Positions 33,672 to 42,065 are shown, counted from the first letter of the stretch. The stretch is 64,000 nt of DNA from CAYPKG01 sp964411275 (GCA_964411275.1 CAYPKG010000007.1:7974-71973), one strand, 5' to 3'. The notes: a model not told the origin generated them from the sequence alone. Numbers and translations: made by a program.

Positions 33672-33714
33672 ATGTCAAAAAACCACCGCCGCTGCCCAGC
33701 GGCGATGGTTTTTT
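33672..33714. terminator. Strong bidirectional terminator (head resembles repeat family 2)
   Basis: Arms 33677-33694 and 33697-33714 pair over 18 bases with one mismatch around a 2-base loop, ending in T6. It separates zapA from the convergent CoA-transferase gene. Its lead ATGTCAAAAAACC is shared with the repeats at 51913 and 61098. Confidence 0.85.
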
Positions 33715-33729
33715 GTACTACCCGATCCT

Positions 33730-35247
33730 CTAACCCATCGCCGGCGCAAACTCCATCCTATCTAAAATATCCCTCTGCACGTCGATGCCCGGATACACTT
33801 CCTTCAACCGCAAGCCTTCCTCGCACAGCTCGAACACACACCGCTCCGTCACGTACAGCACCCGGCGGCCGGATTTCAAGGCTTGTTCGGCGCTAAAGCT
33901 GATGCTGCCGATCTTTTTCTTGAACTTGGGCAGCGTGCCTTCGCTGACGATCTCCACGCTCCCGTCCGGCTTCAACGCGGTTTTCAATCCCTTGGCGTTG
34001 AATGTCAGGCAGAATACTACCGCCTTTGTGCCGGCTGTGATGTTGGCAAACCCGCCGATGCCCGTATACCCGTTTGGCAGGCGGTGAGCGTTGACATTCC
34101 CCTTCTCGTCCACCTCCAGGCCGCCCATAAAGCAGATATCCAGCCCGCCTCCATCATAAAAATCAAACTGCGGGGCCATATCGCAGATCATGTCCGCGCC
34201 GATGGTGGCGCCAAACGCCACGCCGGGGGCGGGCAGCCCGCCGACGCCGCCGGCCTCCACCGTCAACGTAATATCCTTCAAAATCCCCATCTTTGAGGCA
34301 TAATCCGCCACCATTTCCGGAAGGCCAATGCCGATGTTCACCACGTTTCCGGCTGCCAATTCCTTCGCGCCCCGGCTGCCAATGATCCCGGGGGACGCGT
34401 CCCCAACGGGCCGTTTTTTAGGATTGTCCTTCGACAGGCGCGCCATCCAGTAATCCATGTGCGCCGGCGGAACGTGAATGTCCCCGGACAGGGTCTGATC
34501 CACCGCCAGCATCTCCTCCCGCTCGTCCACCACCACCGCGTCCACCAATATTCCTGGCACAACGATGCTCCGGGGACGGGAAAAGAAGTGGCTGACCCTG
34601 CCCACCTGGACGATCACCTTGCCGCCGTTTGCCTTTGTCAGTTGGGCCAGGGAAAGAGCGTCTACCGTCACAAACTCCCCTTCGAAGGAAATATTGCCGT
34701 TTGCATCCACCGTAGTGCCCTTCAAAAACGCCACGTCCGGCTTTGGAAGCGTGTAATGGAGGTACTCCTCGCCATCGACTTCCATCACCCGCACCAACTC
34801 CTCTTTGGAGATATCGTTCAGCCCGGGGCCTTCCTTGCGTGGATCCACATAGATACCAAGGCCTACCTTGCTCAGATACCCCTTATGCCCGCCAGCCATG
34901 GCGCGAATGGTATGGGACATCACCCCGAGAGGCAGGTTATACGCCTCAATTGCACCATTGAGGGCCATCCGCGTGGTCACCGGCATGCTGGCATAATGCC
35001 CGGCGATCACCCGGCGCACCGCACCCGCAGCTACGTACGGCTCCGCGAATTTCGCCGCGTCCCAGCCGCCAAACCCTGCCGCGCACAGGATTGTCAGGTT
35101 CCGGGGACTGCCGGTAGCCGCAAACCGCTCGTACACCGCACGATGCAGCGTTTCCGGGTTTGACAGGGCAAGAAAGGAGTTGACGGCAATCACCGCGCCG
35201 TCCGGAATCTGACGGATGGCATCTTCCTTGGACATGATACGAAACAT
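33730..35247 (-). CDS. Class I CoA-transferase (propionate/acetate CoA-transferase-like)
   Basis: A 505-residue fused alpha-beta CoA-transferase. The first half begins DAIRQIPDGAVIAVNSFL and the second half contains NIGIGLPEMVADY, the catalytic glutamate in TVEAGGVGGLP (about residue 330), and FCLTFNAKGLKT. It would move CoA between short-chain acids such as acetate, propionate or an unsaturated acid. It starts at ATG 35247 after GGGAGG. A TetR gene, an enoate-reductase-like flavoprotein and aconitase X lie immediately beyond, indicating a role in a common acid-degrading pathway. Confidence 0.87.
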   Translation of the reverse strand: MFRIMSKEDAIRQIPDGAVIAVNSFLALSNPETLHRAVYERFAATGSPRNLTILCAAGFGGWDAAKFAEPYVAAGAVRRVIAGHYASMPVTTRMALNGAIEAYNLPLGVMSHTIRAMAGGHKGYLSKVGLGIYVDPRKEGPGLNDISKEELVRVMEVDGEEYLHYTLPKPDVAFLKGTTVDANGNISFEGEFVTVDALSLAQLTKANGGKVIVQVGRVSHFFSRPRSIVVPGILVDAVVVDEREEMLAVDQTLSGDIHVPPAHMDYWMARLSKDNPKKRPVGDASPGIIGSRGAKELAAGNVVNIGIGLPEMVADYASKMGILKDITLTVEAGGVGGLPAPGVAFGATIGADMICDMAPQFDFYDGGGLDICFMGGLEVDEKGNVNAHRLPNGYTGIGGFANITAGTKAVVFCLTFNAKGLKTALKPDGSVEIVSEGTLPKFKKKIGSISFSAEQALKSGRRVLYVTERCVFELCEEGLRLKEVYPGIDVQRDILDRMEFAPAMG

Positions 35248-35354
35248 ACATAAGCCTCCCTGTTTTTATTTTTAGCACGCCCCCGTTTCTCAGGCTCCAT
35301 GCATGCTTCGTACCCGGAGCATGCAAACTATACAGGAAAGGAGGCGAATGCCTG

Positions 35355-35504
35355 ATGGACCGATACCATTGCGTAACGCCGGATATCTCCAGCACCGCCA
35401 GCAGTCACGAATGCACGGGGCTGATGCCCCGCCCGCCGATAACACAAGCGGAATACGAGGCATATCAGGAGTTGTACGGGATGGAAATCCCCAAAAGGGA
35501 GTAA
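35355..35504 (+). CDS. 49-residue conserved-looking small protein
   Basis: ATG 35355 is preceded by an excellent AAAGGAGG with 10-base spacing. It encodes MDRYHCVTPDISSTASSHEC and goes on with TGLMPRPPITQAEYEAYQEL and a short charged end. The pattern HCVTPDISSTxSxxECTGLMP followed by an EAYxELY helix recalls a family of tiny clostridial proteins of unknown function. Two cysteines could be a metal or disulfide site. A hairpin follows the stop. It lies in the gap between the CoA-transferase and TetR genes and overlaps the extreme 3' end of the convergent TetR gene by 40 bases. Confidence 0.6.
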   Translation: MDRYHCVTPDISSTASSHECTGLMPRPPITQAEYEAYQELYGMEIPKRE

Positions 35505-36145
35505 CCGCCTTTTCGGTGCGGGGAGCCTTTGCTTCCCGCATCATTTTGTTCGGGCAATAGAGCGTTCATGAGGATGCTGAGTTCCGCCTCGGTACGGGCT
35601 GCCACGTCGTATGCGCCGTCGTGCAGGCACCAGTCCACCAGGTTGCCGCGCACGTATTTAATAAGCATTTCGGAAATGACCCCTGAGTCCAGCGCCTTCG
35701 TAAGGGCGCCCGCCTGCTGCGCCCGCCTGACATGTTTGTTTACGCTCTGGTAATAGGCCCGCTTCGGGCTGACGGCGCTTCTGTTTTGGTTTTGCAACAG
35801 CGCCCTGTAGTACTGGGTGATGACGGAGTACCCGATCCCGGCTGTAAAAGCGGTTTGATCCACCAGCACCGCCCGCACCGCGTCAACCGGAAGCATCTCA
35901 TCGTACTTTTTCGCGGCGGCGTCCTCGTCCAATGTATTGTCGAAATTCAAAAAGGCCTCGTTCATCAGCGCGTCCTTGCTGGGATAATGATGGTAAAACG
36001 CGCCAATTGACACCCCCGCTTCTTTGCAGATATCCCGGATGGAGGTAGCCGCAAAGCCCTTTTGCAGCGCGATGCGCACGGAGGCCTCCAGTATGTTTTT
36101 CTTCGAAGCTTCTGATTTTTGATACTGCTTATTCACATTGCTCAC
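35465..36145 (-). CDS. TetR/AcrR family transcriptional regulator
   Basis: A 226-residue repressor. The N-terminal helix-turn-helix is clear: ILEASVRIALQKGFAATSIRDICKEAGVSIGAFYHHYPSKDAL (motif core TSIRDICKEAGVSIGAFYHHY, residues about 33-53). The rest is the ligand domain. It starts at GTG 36145 after AAGGAGA. The last 25 residues are read through the small-protein terminator and end. Divergent to the OYE-AcnX genes with palindromes between, it is the likely regulator of the whole locus. Confidence 0.88.
   Translation of the reverse strand: MSNVNKQYQKSEASKKNILEASVRIALQKGFAATSIRDICKEAGVSIGAFYHHYPSKDALMNEAFLNFDNTLDEDAAAKKYDEMLPVDAVRAVLVDQTAFTAGIGYSVITQYYRALLQNQNRSAVSPKRAYYQSVNKHVRRAQQAGALTKALDSGVISEMLIKYVRGNLVDWCLHDGAYDVAARTEAELSILMNALLPEQNDAGSKGSPHRKGGYSLLGISIPYNS
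35517..35540 (+). terminator. Terminator of the small-protein gene
   Basis: TGCGGGGAGC, 4-base loop, GCTTCCCGCA, then ATCATTTT. It lies inside the 3' end of the convergent TetR coding sequence. Confidence 0.6.
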
Positions 36146-36173
36146 ATTGCTTCTCCTTAATTAAGTAGGCTTA

Positions 36174-36205
36174 TTATACCATAATTGCGAAGCATTATGG
36201 TATAA
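36174..36205. promoter_or_regulatory. Perfect 12-bp-arm palindrome, probable TetR operator
   Basis: TTATACCATAAT (36174-36185), 8-base spacer, ATTATGGTATAA (36194-36205). It lies 29 bases upstream of the TetR start and contains TATAAT-like boxes on both strands, as expected for autoregulation. Confidence 0.65.
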
Positions 36206-36218
36206 TCTCGCATCCGCG

Positions 36219-36324
36219 TTTCAGGCAAGCCTGAAATATCGCGGGCGAATATAATAAGATGTATAATAGCCGTTTTGCGGGCGAATATAATAAGATATAT
36301 AATAGCCGTTTTGCGGCTATTATA
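36219..36324 (+). repeat. Palindrome, two 36-bp tandem repeats and a hairpin in the TetR-OYE intergenic region
   Basis: TTTCAGGC-aa-GCCTGAAA (36219-36236) is followed by two head-to-tail 36-base units (36241-36276 and 36277-36312) that differ at one base, each starting GCGGGCGAATATAATAAG. The second unit runs into a hairpin TATAATAGCCG-ttttg-CGGCTATTATA (36298-36324). No spacers, so not CRISPR. Possibly stacked regulator sites between divergent genes. Confidence 0.75.
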
Positions 36325-36362
36325 TCACAGTTTATTCCCCTTCATAATATTTTGATAAATTG

Positions 36363-36391
36363 TTGACAACAACCCAAAAACTTGCTACATT
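36363..36391 (+). promoter_or_regulatory. Predicted promoter of the OYE-AcnX operon
   Basis: TTGACA (36363-36368), 17-base spacer, TACATT (36386-36391), about 95 bases before the OYE ATG. Confidence 0.6.
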
Positions 36392-36486
36392 TAAAACAGA
36401 ACATAGTTCGGTATTTATCTCTCGTTGGGGCGCACCGTCATATTTATTATACGCAAAACAAATCAATATAGCAAAGGAGTAGGGTT

Positions 36487-38538
36487 ATGAATCCAAAGTA
36501 TGAACCGCTGTTTACGCCATGGAAAATAGGCAACGTGGAGGTCAAAAACCGCATTGTCCTTTGCCCCATGGGCGGCACATCCCTGTTTGGCTGGATGGAA
36601 CCCAACCATTTTGACAAGGAGGCCGCGAATTTCTTTCTGGAGCGCGCGAAGAACAACGTCGGGCTGATCATCCCCGGCATCGCGCCAATCAAGGACACCA
36701 TCGGCGGCCGCTGGCTGTGGAAAAACAAAAAGATGTTTGAGGAACTCGCGCCCTTTATGGACGAAATCCATAAAACCGGCGCAAAGCTGTTCGTGCAGAT
36801 CACTGCCGGAATGGGCCGGTCATGGGCAATTACCGACCATCTGGTCATGCTCCATAACAACCCCATTCTCCGGGCGATCAGCAAGCCCATACTGGACGTG
36901 ACATACCAGTCCGCCAGCCCAAGCGAATTGCCGTCCCGCTGGTCCGACAAGGTGACCTGCCGGGCAATCACCCTCCAGGAAATCCAGGATATCATCGACG
37001 GCTACGCCAAAACCGCCAAGCTGTGCATGGACGCAGGGGTTGACGGGGTGGAAGTCCATGCCGTGCACGAAGGGTATCTGCTGGACCAGTTCTCCATGGA
37101 ATACACCAACAAACGCACCGACAAATACGGCGGCTCTTTTGAAAACCGGTACCGCTTCGCTGTGGAGATTGTGGCTGCCATCAAGGCCGCCTGCGGCAAG
37201 GATTTCCCTGTGTCCGTGCGCTATTCCGTGCTGTCAAAGGTCAAGGATTTCCGGGTGGGCGCGGTGCCCGGTGAGGAATACATTGAGATCGGCCGGGACA
37301 TGGCGGAAAGCGAGCGGGCGGCAAAATACCTGCAGGACGCGGGCTATGACATGCTCAACGCCGACAACGGCACCTACGATTCGTGGTACTGGGCGCATCC
37401 GCCCATGTATATGCCACAGAACTGCAATCTCGACGACGTGGCCCATATTAAAAAGTTCGTAGACATCCCCGTGGTCTGCGCCGGGCGCATGGAGCCCGAT
37501 GTGGGGGCCGAGGCCGTGAAGGAAGGCCGCATCGACGGCGTGGGCATCGCCCGGCAATTCCTCGCGGACGGGGAGTGGATCACAAAGCTCATCGAAGACC
37601 GGCTGGAAGACATCCGTCCCTGCATCTGCTGCCACAACGCCTGCTTCAACATGACCCATTATAAGGGCATAGCAAACGGCCAGTCCATCCATGACGCGTC
37701 CCACATCGCCCGCTGCGCCCTGGATCCGAGAACCATGCAGACCAAGAAATACCATATCACCCCTGCGGCAACAAAGAAAAAGATCGCGGTCATCGGCGGC
37801 GGCATCGGCGGCATGGAAACAGCACTGGTGGCTGCCAAGCGGGGGCATACCGTCACCATCTATGAAAAGAGCGGCCAGCTGGGAGGCGTGTTCAACGCCG
37901 CCGCCACCCCTTCCTTTAAGGAAAAGGATCGGGCGCTGATCGCCTGGTATCAGCGGGAAATTCAGAAATACCCCGAAATCGAAGTGAAGCTGAACACAGA
38001 GGTCAAGGATTTTAGCTCCCTCGGCGCCGACAAGGTGGTGGTCGCCACAGGCGCTGTGGCCAACAGGCTGCCCGTAAAGGGTGCGGAGCTTGGCATTGAG
38101 GCGATTGAATACCTGCTTGGGGAAAAACCCGTGGGCGAGAACGTCATCGTCATCGGCGGCGGCCTTACGGGCTGCGAAATCGCGTATGAGCTGTATCTCC
38201 AGGGGAAAAAGCCCACGATTGTGGAGATGAAAAACGACCTCATTGCGGTCACAGGCGTGTGCCTAGCCAACGCCAGCTATCTTCGGGATTTCTTCGCGGC
38301 CAACAAGGTGCCCGTGTATCTTGAAACGAAGCTGCAGGAAGTGCTTCCGGACGGGGTAATGGTGGTGGATAAGGACGGCCGCTCCTTCAAGCTCGAAGGG
38401 GACAGCGTCATCCTGTCCGTGGGCTATCAGCCAGCGCCCCTCACCGCTGGCCGTGCGAAGCTCGTCGGCGACGCGAACAAGGTAGGCAACCTTCGGACTG
38501 TCATCTGGAACGCCTGGGATGTGGCGATGAAGCTATAA
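36487..38538 (+). CDS. NADH:flavin oxidoreductase, OYE/4Fe-4S/FAD type (enoate or dienoyl-CoA reductase-like)
   Basis: A 683-residue enzyme with three parts: an FMN-binding old-yellow-enzyme barrel (KNRIVLCPMGG, HAVHEGYLLDQF, DKYGGSFENRYRF), a 4Fe-4S site CxxCxxxC at about 379-386 (CICCHNACF) with the fourth cysteine in ARCALDP, and an FAD/NAD half (AVIGGGIGGMETAL near 436; VIGGGLTGCEIAYE near 552). Relatives reduce C=C bonds of unsaturated acids or CoA esters: 2-enoate reductase, 2,4-dienoyl-CoA reductase, BaiCD/BaiH. AAAGGAG precedes the ATG. The adjoining aconitase X genes suggest it reduces the unsaturated product of a dehydratase; substrate unknown. Confidence 0.9.
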   Translation: MNPKYEPLFTPWKIGNVEVKNRIVLCPMGGTSLFGWMEPNHFDKEAANFFLERAKNNVGLIIPGIAPIKDTIGGRWLWKNKKMFEELAPFMDEIHKTGAKLFVQITAGMGRSWAITDHLVMLHNNPILRAISKPILDVTYQSASPSELPSRWSDKVTCRAITLQEIQDIIDGYAKTAKLCMDAGVDGVEVHAVHEGYLLDQFSMEYTNKRTDKYGGSFENRYRFAVEIVAAIKAACGKDFPVSVRYSVLSKVKDFRVGAVPGEEYIEIGRDMAESERAAKYLQDAGYDMLNADNGTYDSWYWAHPPMYMPQNCNLDDVAHIKKFVDIPVVCAGRMEPDVGAEAVKEGRIDGVGIARQFLADGEWITKLIEDRLEDIRPCICCHNACFNMTHYKGIANGQSIHDASHIARCALDPRTMQTKKYHITPAATKKKIAVIGGGIGGMETALVAAKRGHTVTIYEKSGQLGGVFNAAATPSFKEKDRALIAWYQREIQKYPEIEVKLNTEVKDFSSLGADKVVVATGAVANRLPVKGAELGIEAIEYLLGEKPVGENVIVIGGGLTGCEIAYELYLQGKKPTIVEMKNDLIAVTGVCLANASYLRDFFAANKVPVYLETKLQEVLPDGVMVVDKDGRSFKLEGDSVILSVGYQPAPLTAGRAKLVGDANKVGNLRTVIWNAWDVAMKL

Positions 38539-38567
38539 GCTGAATATCGGGAAAGAAAGGAGCTTTT

Positions 38568-39845
38568 ATGGCAATGCAACTTACCGCGGAACAACAACGC
38601 ATATTGGACGGCGGACAGGGCGAGGTATACGCGAAGATCATGAAAACCCTCGTGATGTATGGCGAAGCGTTTCATGCCACGAAGATGGTGCCTGTCACCA
38701 GCGAAAGAGGGCATCTGGTCACCAGCTTCGGGCTGGGGGTCATGAAGCCGGTATACGCCCTCATGGATCAGCTCATCGAGGCTGGGGCAATTTCAAAGCA
38801 GGCCTTTAGCGTGGATCCCCGGCCTCTGGACAAAAACGTGCCCTCCAGCCTGCTGCAAAACATATTCTTCAAGGTGATGTACTCAAAGCAGGACGATTAC
38901 GACGCGCAGCTCAAAAAGCTTGGCATAATGAGCGACGACGCCTATACCTGCACCTGCTATATGGACGAGGTGGGAAACAAGCCGAAAAAGGGGGATGTGC
39001 TAAGCTGGGCGGAAAGCAGCGCCGTGGTGTACGCCAACAGCGTGCTGGGCGCCCGGTGCAACCGAAACTCCGGCATACTGGAGATGTTCGGCAGCATCGT
39101 GGGCTGTGTGCCCTATTTTGGGCTTTTGACCGACGAAGGGCGCAAGGCCACCTGGATCGTTGAGGTCAAAACCACGGTGAAGCCGGAGGCCCAGGTGCTG
39201 GGCAGCGCCATCGGCATGAAGGTGATGGAGGATGTCCCCTACATCAAAGGCCTGGACGCCTGGATCGGCCAGGAGCTCAGTCAGGACACCCGGGACTATT
39301 TGAAGGACATGGGCGCCGCAACCGCCAGCAACGGCGCGGTGGGGCTTTATCACATCGAAAACCTCACACCGGAGGCGAAAGAGCAAGGCGACGCGCTGAT
39401 CGCCGAAAACGCCAAAGTGTATGTCATCGACGATGCGGAGCTCGACCGGGTGAAGGCCTCCTATCCCTGCATCTGGAAGGATCCGCAAACCGCGCCCAAG
39501 CTTTGCTTTGTGGGCTGCCCGCACCTGTCCGTACAGCAGCTTCATGGCTGGACAGAGCGGCTGATGGCAGCGCTTTCGGCCCAAGGCAAAACGAAGGTGG
39601 CCATCCCCACGGTGTTTACCGCTGCCCCCGGGGTGCTGAAGGAATTTGAAGGGACACAGGATGCTATGAGGCTTAAAAACGCCGGGGTGGTGGTCAGCTA
39701 CATCTGCCCGCTGATGTACATGAACAATCCCCTGTGCGGGAAGATGCCCGTCATCACCAATTCCAACAAGCTGCGCACGTACACCAGCGCCCGGTACTTT
39801 ACGGACGCGGAGATATTGGCGAAAATTTCCGGGGAGGTGGGATAA
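38568..39845 (+). CDS. Aconitase X catalytic (large) subunit
   Basis: A 425-residue protein of the AcnX/DUF521 family, hydro-lyases with an iron-sulfur cluster. Seen: LTAEQQRILDGGQGEVYAKIM at the start, SWAESSAVVYANSVLGARCNRNSGILEMFGSIVG (core GARCNRNSG), FVGCPHLSVQQL and SYICPLMYMNNP, giving three candidate cluster cysteines. Characterised bacterial AcnX dehydrates cis-3-hydroxy-L-proline, and archaeal AcnX acts on mevalonate 5-phosphate. The partner swivel-domain gene follows after one base. Substrate here is open. Confidence 0.9.
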   Translation: MAMQLTAEQQRILDGGQGEVYAKIMKTLVMYGEAFHATKMVPVTSERGHLVTSFGLGVMKPVYALMDQLIEAGAISKQAFSVDPRPLDKNVPSSLLQNIFFKVMYSKQDDYDAQLKKLGIMSDDAYTCTCYMDEVGNKPKKGDVLSWAESSAVVYANSVLGARCNRNSGILEMFGSIVGCVPYFGLLTDEGRKATWIVEVKTTVKPEAQVLGSAIGMKVMEDVPYIKGLDAWIGQELSQDTRDYLKDMGAATASNGAVGLYHIENLTPEAKEQGDALIAENAKVYVIDDAELDRVKASYPCIWKDPQTAPKLCFVGCPHLSVQQLHGWTERLMAALSAQGKTKVAIPTVFTAAPGVLKEFEGTQDAMRLKNAGVVVSYICPLMYMNNPLCGKMPVITNSNKLRTYTSARYFTDAEILAKISGEVG

Positions 39846-39846
39846 T

Positions 39847-40287
39847 ATGAAGCAATTTCAGGGACGCGTGGTGGTATCCGGCACCGCGAAGGCGGAGGCG
39901 CTGGTTTCCCGGGGCGGTTTTAACACATTGGCCAGCTTTCAAAAGAGCCTGATGTTCGGGGATAAAAACGCCACCTGTTCGGACCAAAACAATCCGGACC
40001 TGTTTGGCAAAGCCATGCACGGCAAGGCCCTGTGCCTGCCCCAGACAATCGGCTCCACAACAGGGGGCATGGTGCTCTACTGCGCCGCGGCGCTCTCGAA
40101 GGAACCCGCTTGCCTGTTGTTCAGCAAGCCCATCGATTCTCTGGCGGCTGCCGGGGTGATATTGGCGGATGTGTGGACGGACTCCTCCATGCCCACTGTG
40201 GATAGCCTGGGGGAGGAGTTTTTAGAGGCCGTTGAAACCGGTATGACCGTCACAATCGGCGAAAATGGATTGGTGACGGTGGAGTAA
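39847..40287 (+). CDS. Aconitase X swivel-domain (small) subunit
   Basis: A 146-residue DUF126-type subunit: FQGRVVVSGTAKAEALVSR, GNDLFGKAMHGKALCLPQTIGSTTGGMVLY (core CLPQTIGSTTGG) and DSSMPTVDSLGEEFLE. The GSTTGG loop contributes to the active site between the two subunits. Begins one base after the large subunit, so they are translated together. Last gene of the operon before two hairpins. Confidence 0.9.
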   Translation: MKQFQGRVVVSGTAKAEALVSRGGFNTLASFQKSLMFGDKNATCSDQNNPDLFGKAMHGKALCLPQTIGSTTGGMVLYCAAALSKEPACLLFSKPIDSLAAAGVILADVWTDSSMPTVDSLGEEFLEAVETGMTVTIGENGLVTVE

Positions 40288-40300
40288 ACATTCAAAAAAA

Positions 40301-40374
40301 GAGCCCCGGATTTTAGACCGAGGCTCATAAGGAAGATTTTAGCAGAACCGGCGTGGCGAAAGTCACGCCGGTTC
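40301..40374 (+). terminator. Tandem hairpins ending the AcnX operon
   Basis: First hairpin GAGCC...GGCTC (40301-40326, imperfect), second GAACCGGCGTG (40345-40355) with a 8-base loop and CACGCCGGTTC (40364-40374), perfect arms. They separate the operon from the convergent hydrolase gene. Confidence 0.65.
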
Positions 40375-40380
40375 GAATAT

Positions 40381-41310
40381 TCATTTATTTATTATAAACT
40401 CCGATACTGCCTTTTCTATTTCTTTTGAATGACCCACCATCAAATGGCCACCTGTTTCAAATGAGATAAATCTATACTTCGGGAAACGGCTGAGTGCATG
40501 TATGGCGTCCTCATAGCTGACCAATTTATCATCTTTCGCATGTAAAATAAGAGCAGGCGCTTGCAAGGATTCAATTTGATAGTGATCGAAATTTCTTGCC
40601 ATATCGGGATTGGTAACAGAGGCATCCAATATTACACCATCTTTTCTATCGCCGATAGGGAGCATGCTGTATATTGTAGAAGGCTCCATTCCCATAATCG
40701 GTTCAAATAATGGACTGATTAAAAACATTGCAAAGTCATTGCACAAGATGGCAGGCGGGCCCGCATATTCAGCATATTTCTCTGGCTTTTGTGTAAAGGG
40801 CATTGCAGAGCAAAACAATATCAGTCCTTTTACCCGTTCAGGATAGTCTAACGCAAATCGTATTGCCACACTTCCGCCTGCCGATGTTGCCAACAAATAG
40901 ACCTTCGCTATTCCCAATCGATCTAACAATTCAACATACGCATTCGTTTGCTCAGCAGGTGTACCCTTTCCTAAAATATCGCTTCCCAAATATCCAAACC
41001 TCGAAGGAGCAATTATTCTATAATCAGAACTAAAACCCTTGCAAGTATCATAAGCTTGGTCATAACCTCCAAAAATACCGTGTACTGACAGGATCGCTTC
41101 GCCTGCTCCTTTGTCCACATATGTCATATCCCCATAACTTAAAGTCACCGTTTCGGCTTCATAAGCGGCAAGTCTTTCTCTGCTTTGATTAACCGCAATA
41201 TGACATCTTATTCCTTGTGCCGATAAAAATATCGATACAGCGACAAGAATGCTGCCAATGATATATACCCACATACGCTTATACCAACGCTTTCCAACAG
41301 ATTTTTTCAT
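40381..41310 (-). CDS. Membrane-anchored alpha/beta hydrolase
   Basis: A 309-residue alpha/beta-fold hydrolase with an N-terminal membrane helix (VYIIGSILVAVSIFLSAQG, about 11-29). Oxyanion motif SVHGIFGGYDQ, nucleophile elbow LATSAGGSVA (a variant A-x-S-x-G), acid in LHAKDDKLVSYED and histidine in FETGGHLMVGH. The substrate is unknown; lipase- or esterase-like. Visibly richer in A and T than its neighbours, as is the coupled TetR gene, suggesting acquisition as a pair. Confidence 0.83.
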   Translation of the reverse strand: MKKSVGKRWYKRMWVYIIGSILVAVSIFLSAQGIRCHIAVNQSRERLAAYEAETVTLSYGDMTYVDKGAGEAILSVHGIFGGYDQAYDTCKGFSSDYRIIAPSRFGYLGSDILGKGTPAEQTNAYVELLDRLGIAKVYLLATSAGGSVAIRFALDYPERVKGLILFCSAMPFTQKPEKYAEYAGPPAILCNDFAMFLISPLFEPIMGMEPSTIYSMLPIGDRKDGVILDASVTNPDMARNFDHYQIESLQAPALILHAKDDKLVSYEDAIHALSRFPKYRFISFETGGHLMVGHSKEIEKAVSEFIINK

Positions 41311-41882
41311 TCATTTCCCTCAAGCATCGTGTCAATCAGCAGGCCGAGAAGCTTATCGCGCTGCTCCTTCGCATTCATGTCATAGCCAAAAAGCGCAACG
41401 CTTTGATCCCTTCTCAAAAACAGCGCTTGCATTGCCGACGTTAAAGCAAATGCCAATACAAAACGCTCTTTCTCTGAGATGACCAGGTTACCCAATGTTT
41501 TGCTCATTCCCATCGCAGATTTTATAGTGTTGTCATCCCTTTTGGGATTTTTGTGGTCGGATAGAATAGAAATCCTTGATACAGCGGGATTATCCATAAG
41601 AAAATCAAGCACCAGGCTTGCTGTGTGTTTCAACCTTGCCGCCGGCGTAAGCTCCGGCACGGAAGGAGCAAAGGCAGCGATGACTTTTTCAATCATCCGC
41701 TCAACACAAATGTCAATCAGATGATCCTTTGTTTGGAAATGGTAATTGATTAAACCTGTTCCCACGTCAGCTTTTTCAGCAATCCCACGGGTGTTAATAT
41801 CAGCGACATCGCCCTCGCTTTGTGTGATAATGTCTATTGTTGCAAGTATGATTTTTTCTTTTACTTCTTCTGATTTTTTCAT
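41307..41882 (-). CDS. TetR family transcriptional regulator of the hydrolase pair
   Basis: A 191-residue repressor with HTH NTRGIAEKADVGTGLINYHFQTKDHLI (core GIAEKADVGTGLINYHF, about 32-48). It overlaps the hydrolase start by 4 bases and is the first gene of the pair. A 39-base palindrome spans the region just upstream of its ATG, so autoregulation is likely. GGAGGG ribosome site. Confidence 0.88.
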   Translation of the reverse strand: MKKSEEVKEKIILATIDIITQSEGDVADINTRGIAEKADVGTGLINYHFQTKDHLIDICVERMIEKVIAAFAPSVPELTPAARLKHTASLVLDFLMDNPAVSRISILSDHKNPKRDDNTIKSAMGMSKTLGNLVISEKERFVLAFALTSAMQALFLRRDQSVALFGYDMNAKEQRDKLLGLLIDTMLEGNE

Positions 41883-41889
41883 AAGCCCT

Positions 41890-41928
41890 CCATAATTGAA
41901 CGCTGTTCAGAACTATGTTCAATTATGG
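41890..41928. promoter_or_regulatory. 39-bp palindromic operator of the TetR-hydrolase pair
   Basis: Outer arms CCATAATTGAAC (41890-41901) and GTTCAATTATGG (41917-41928) are perfect; inside them GTTC-a-GAAC (41905-41913) forms a second palindrome on the same axis. The site starts 8 bases before the TetR ATG. Confidence 0.75.
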
Positions 41929-42028
41929 AGTATTACATTTCTTTTGTCAACCATTTTTCTATTAATTTATCACTTTGCAAAGCAAATACCGATTGTCACT
42001 GCCTTTTTCCGGGGTTCTTTTTTATCCC

Positions 42029-42057
42029 TTGACAAGTGCCGGAGCGCCTGCTATTAT
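42029..42057 (+). promoter_or_regulatory. Promoter of the padR-DUF2812 operon
   Basis: Perfect -35 TTGACA (42029-42034), 17-base spacer, TATTAT (42052-42057), directly before the operator palindrome. Confidence 0.75.
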
Positions 42058-42065
42058 ATCTGTAG

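Noticed and set aside
36241..36312. Direct repeats as a CRISPR remnant
   Set aside because: The two 36-base units abut with no spacer, and no cas gene is present.
36487..38538. Bile-acid-inducible (bai) enzyme
   Set aside because: The protein type is similar to BaiCD/BaiH, but no other bai gene is nearby and AcnX is not part of that pathway.
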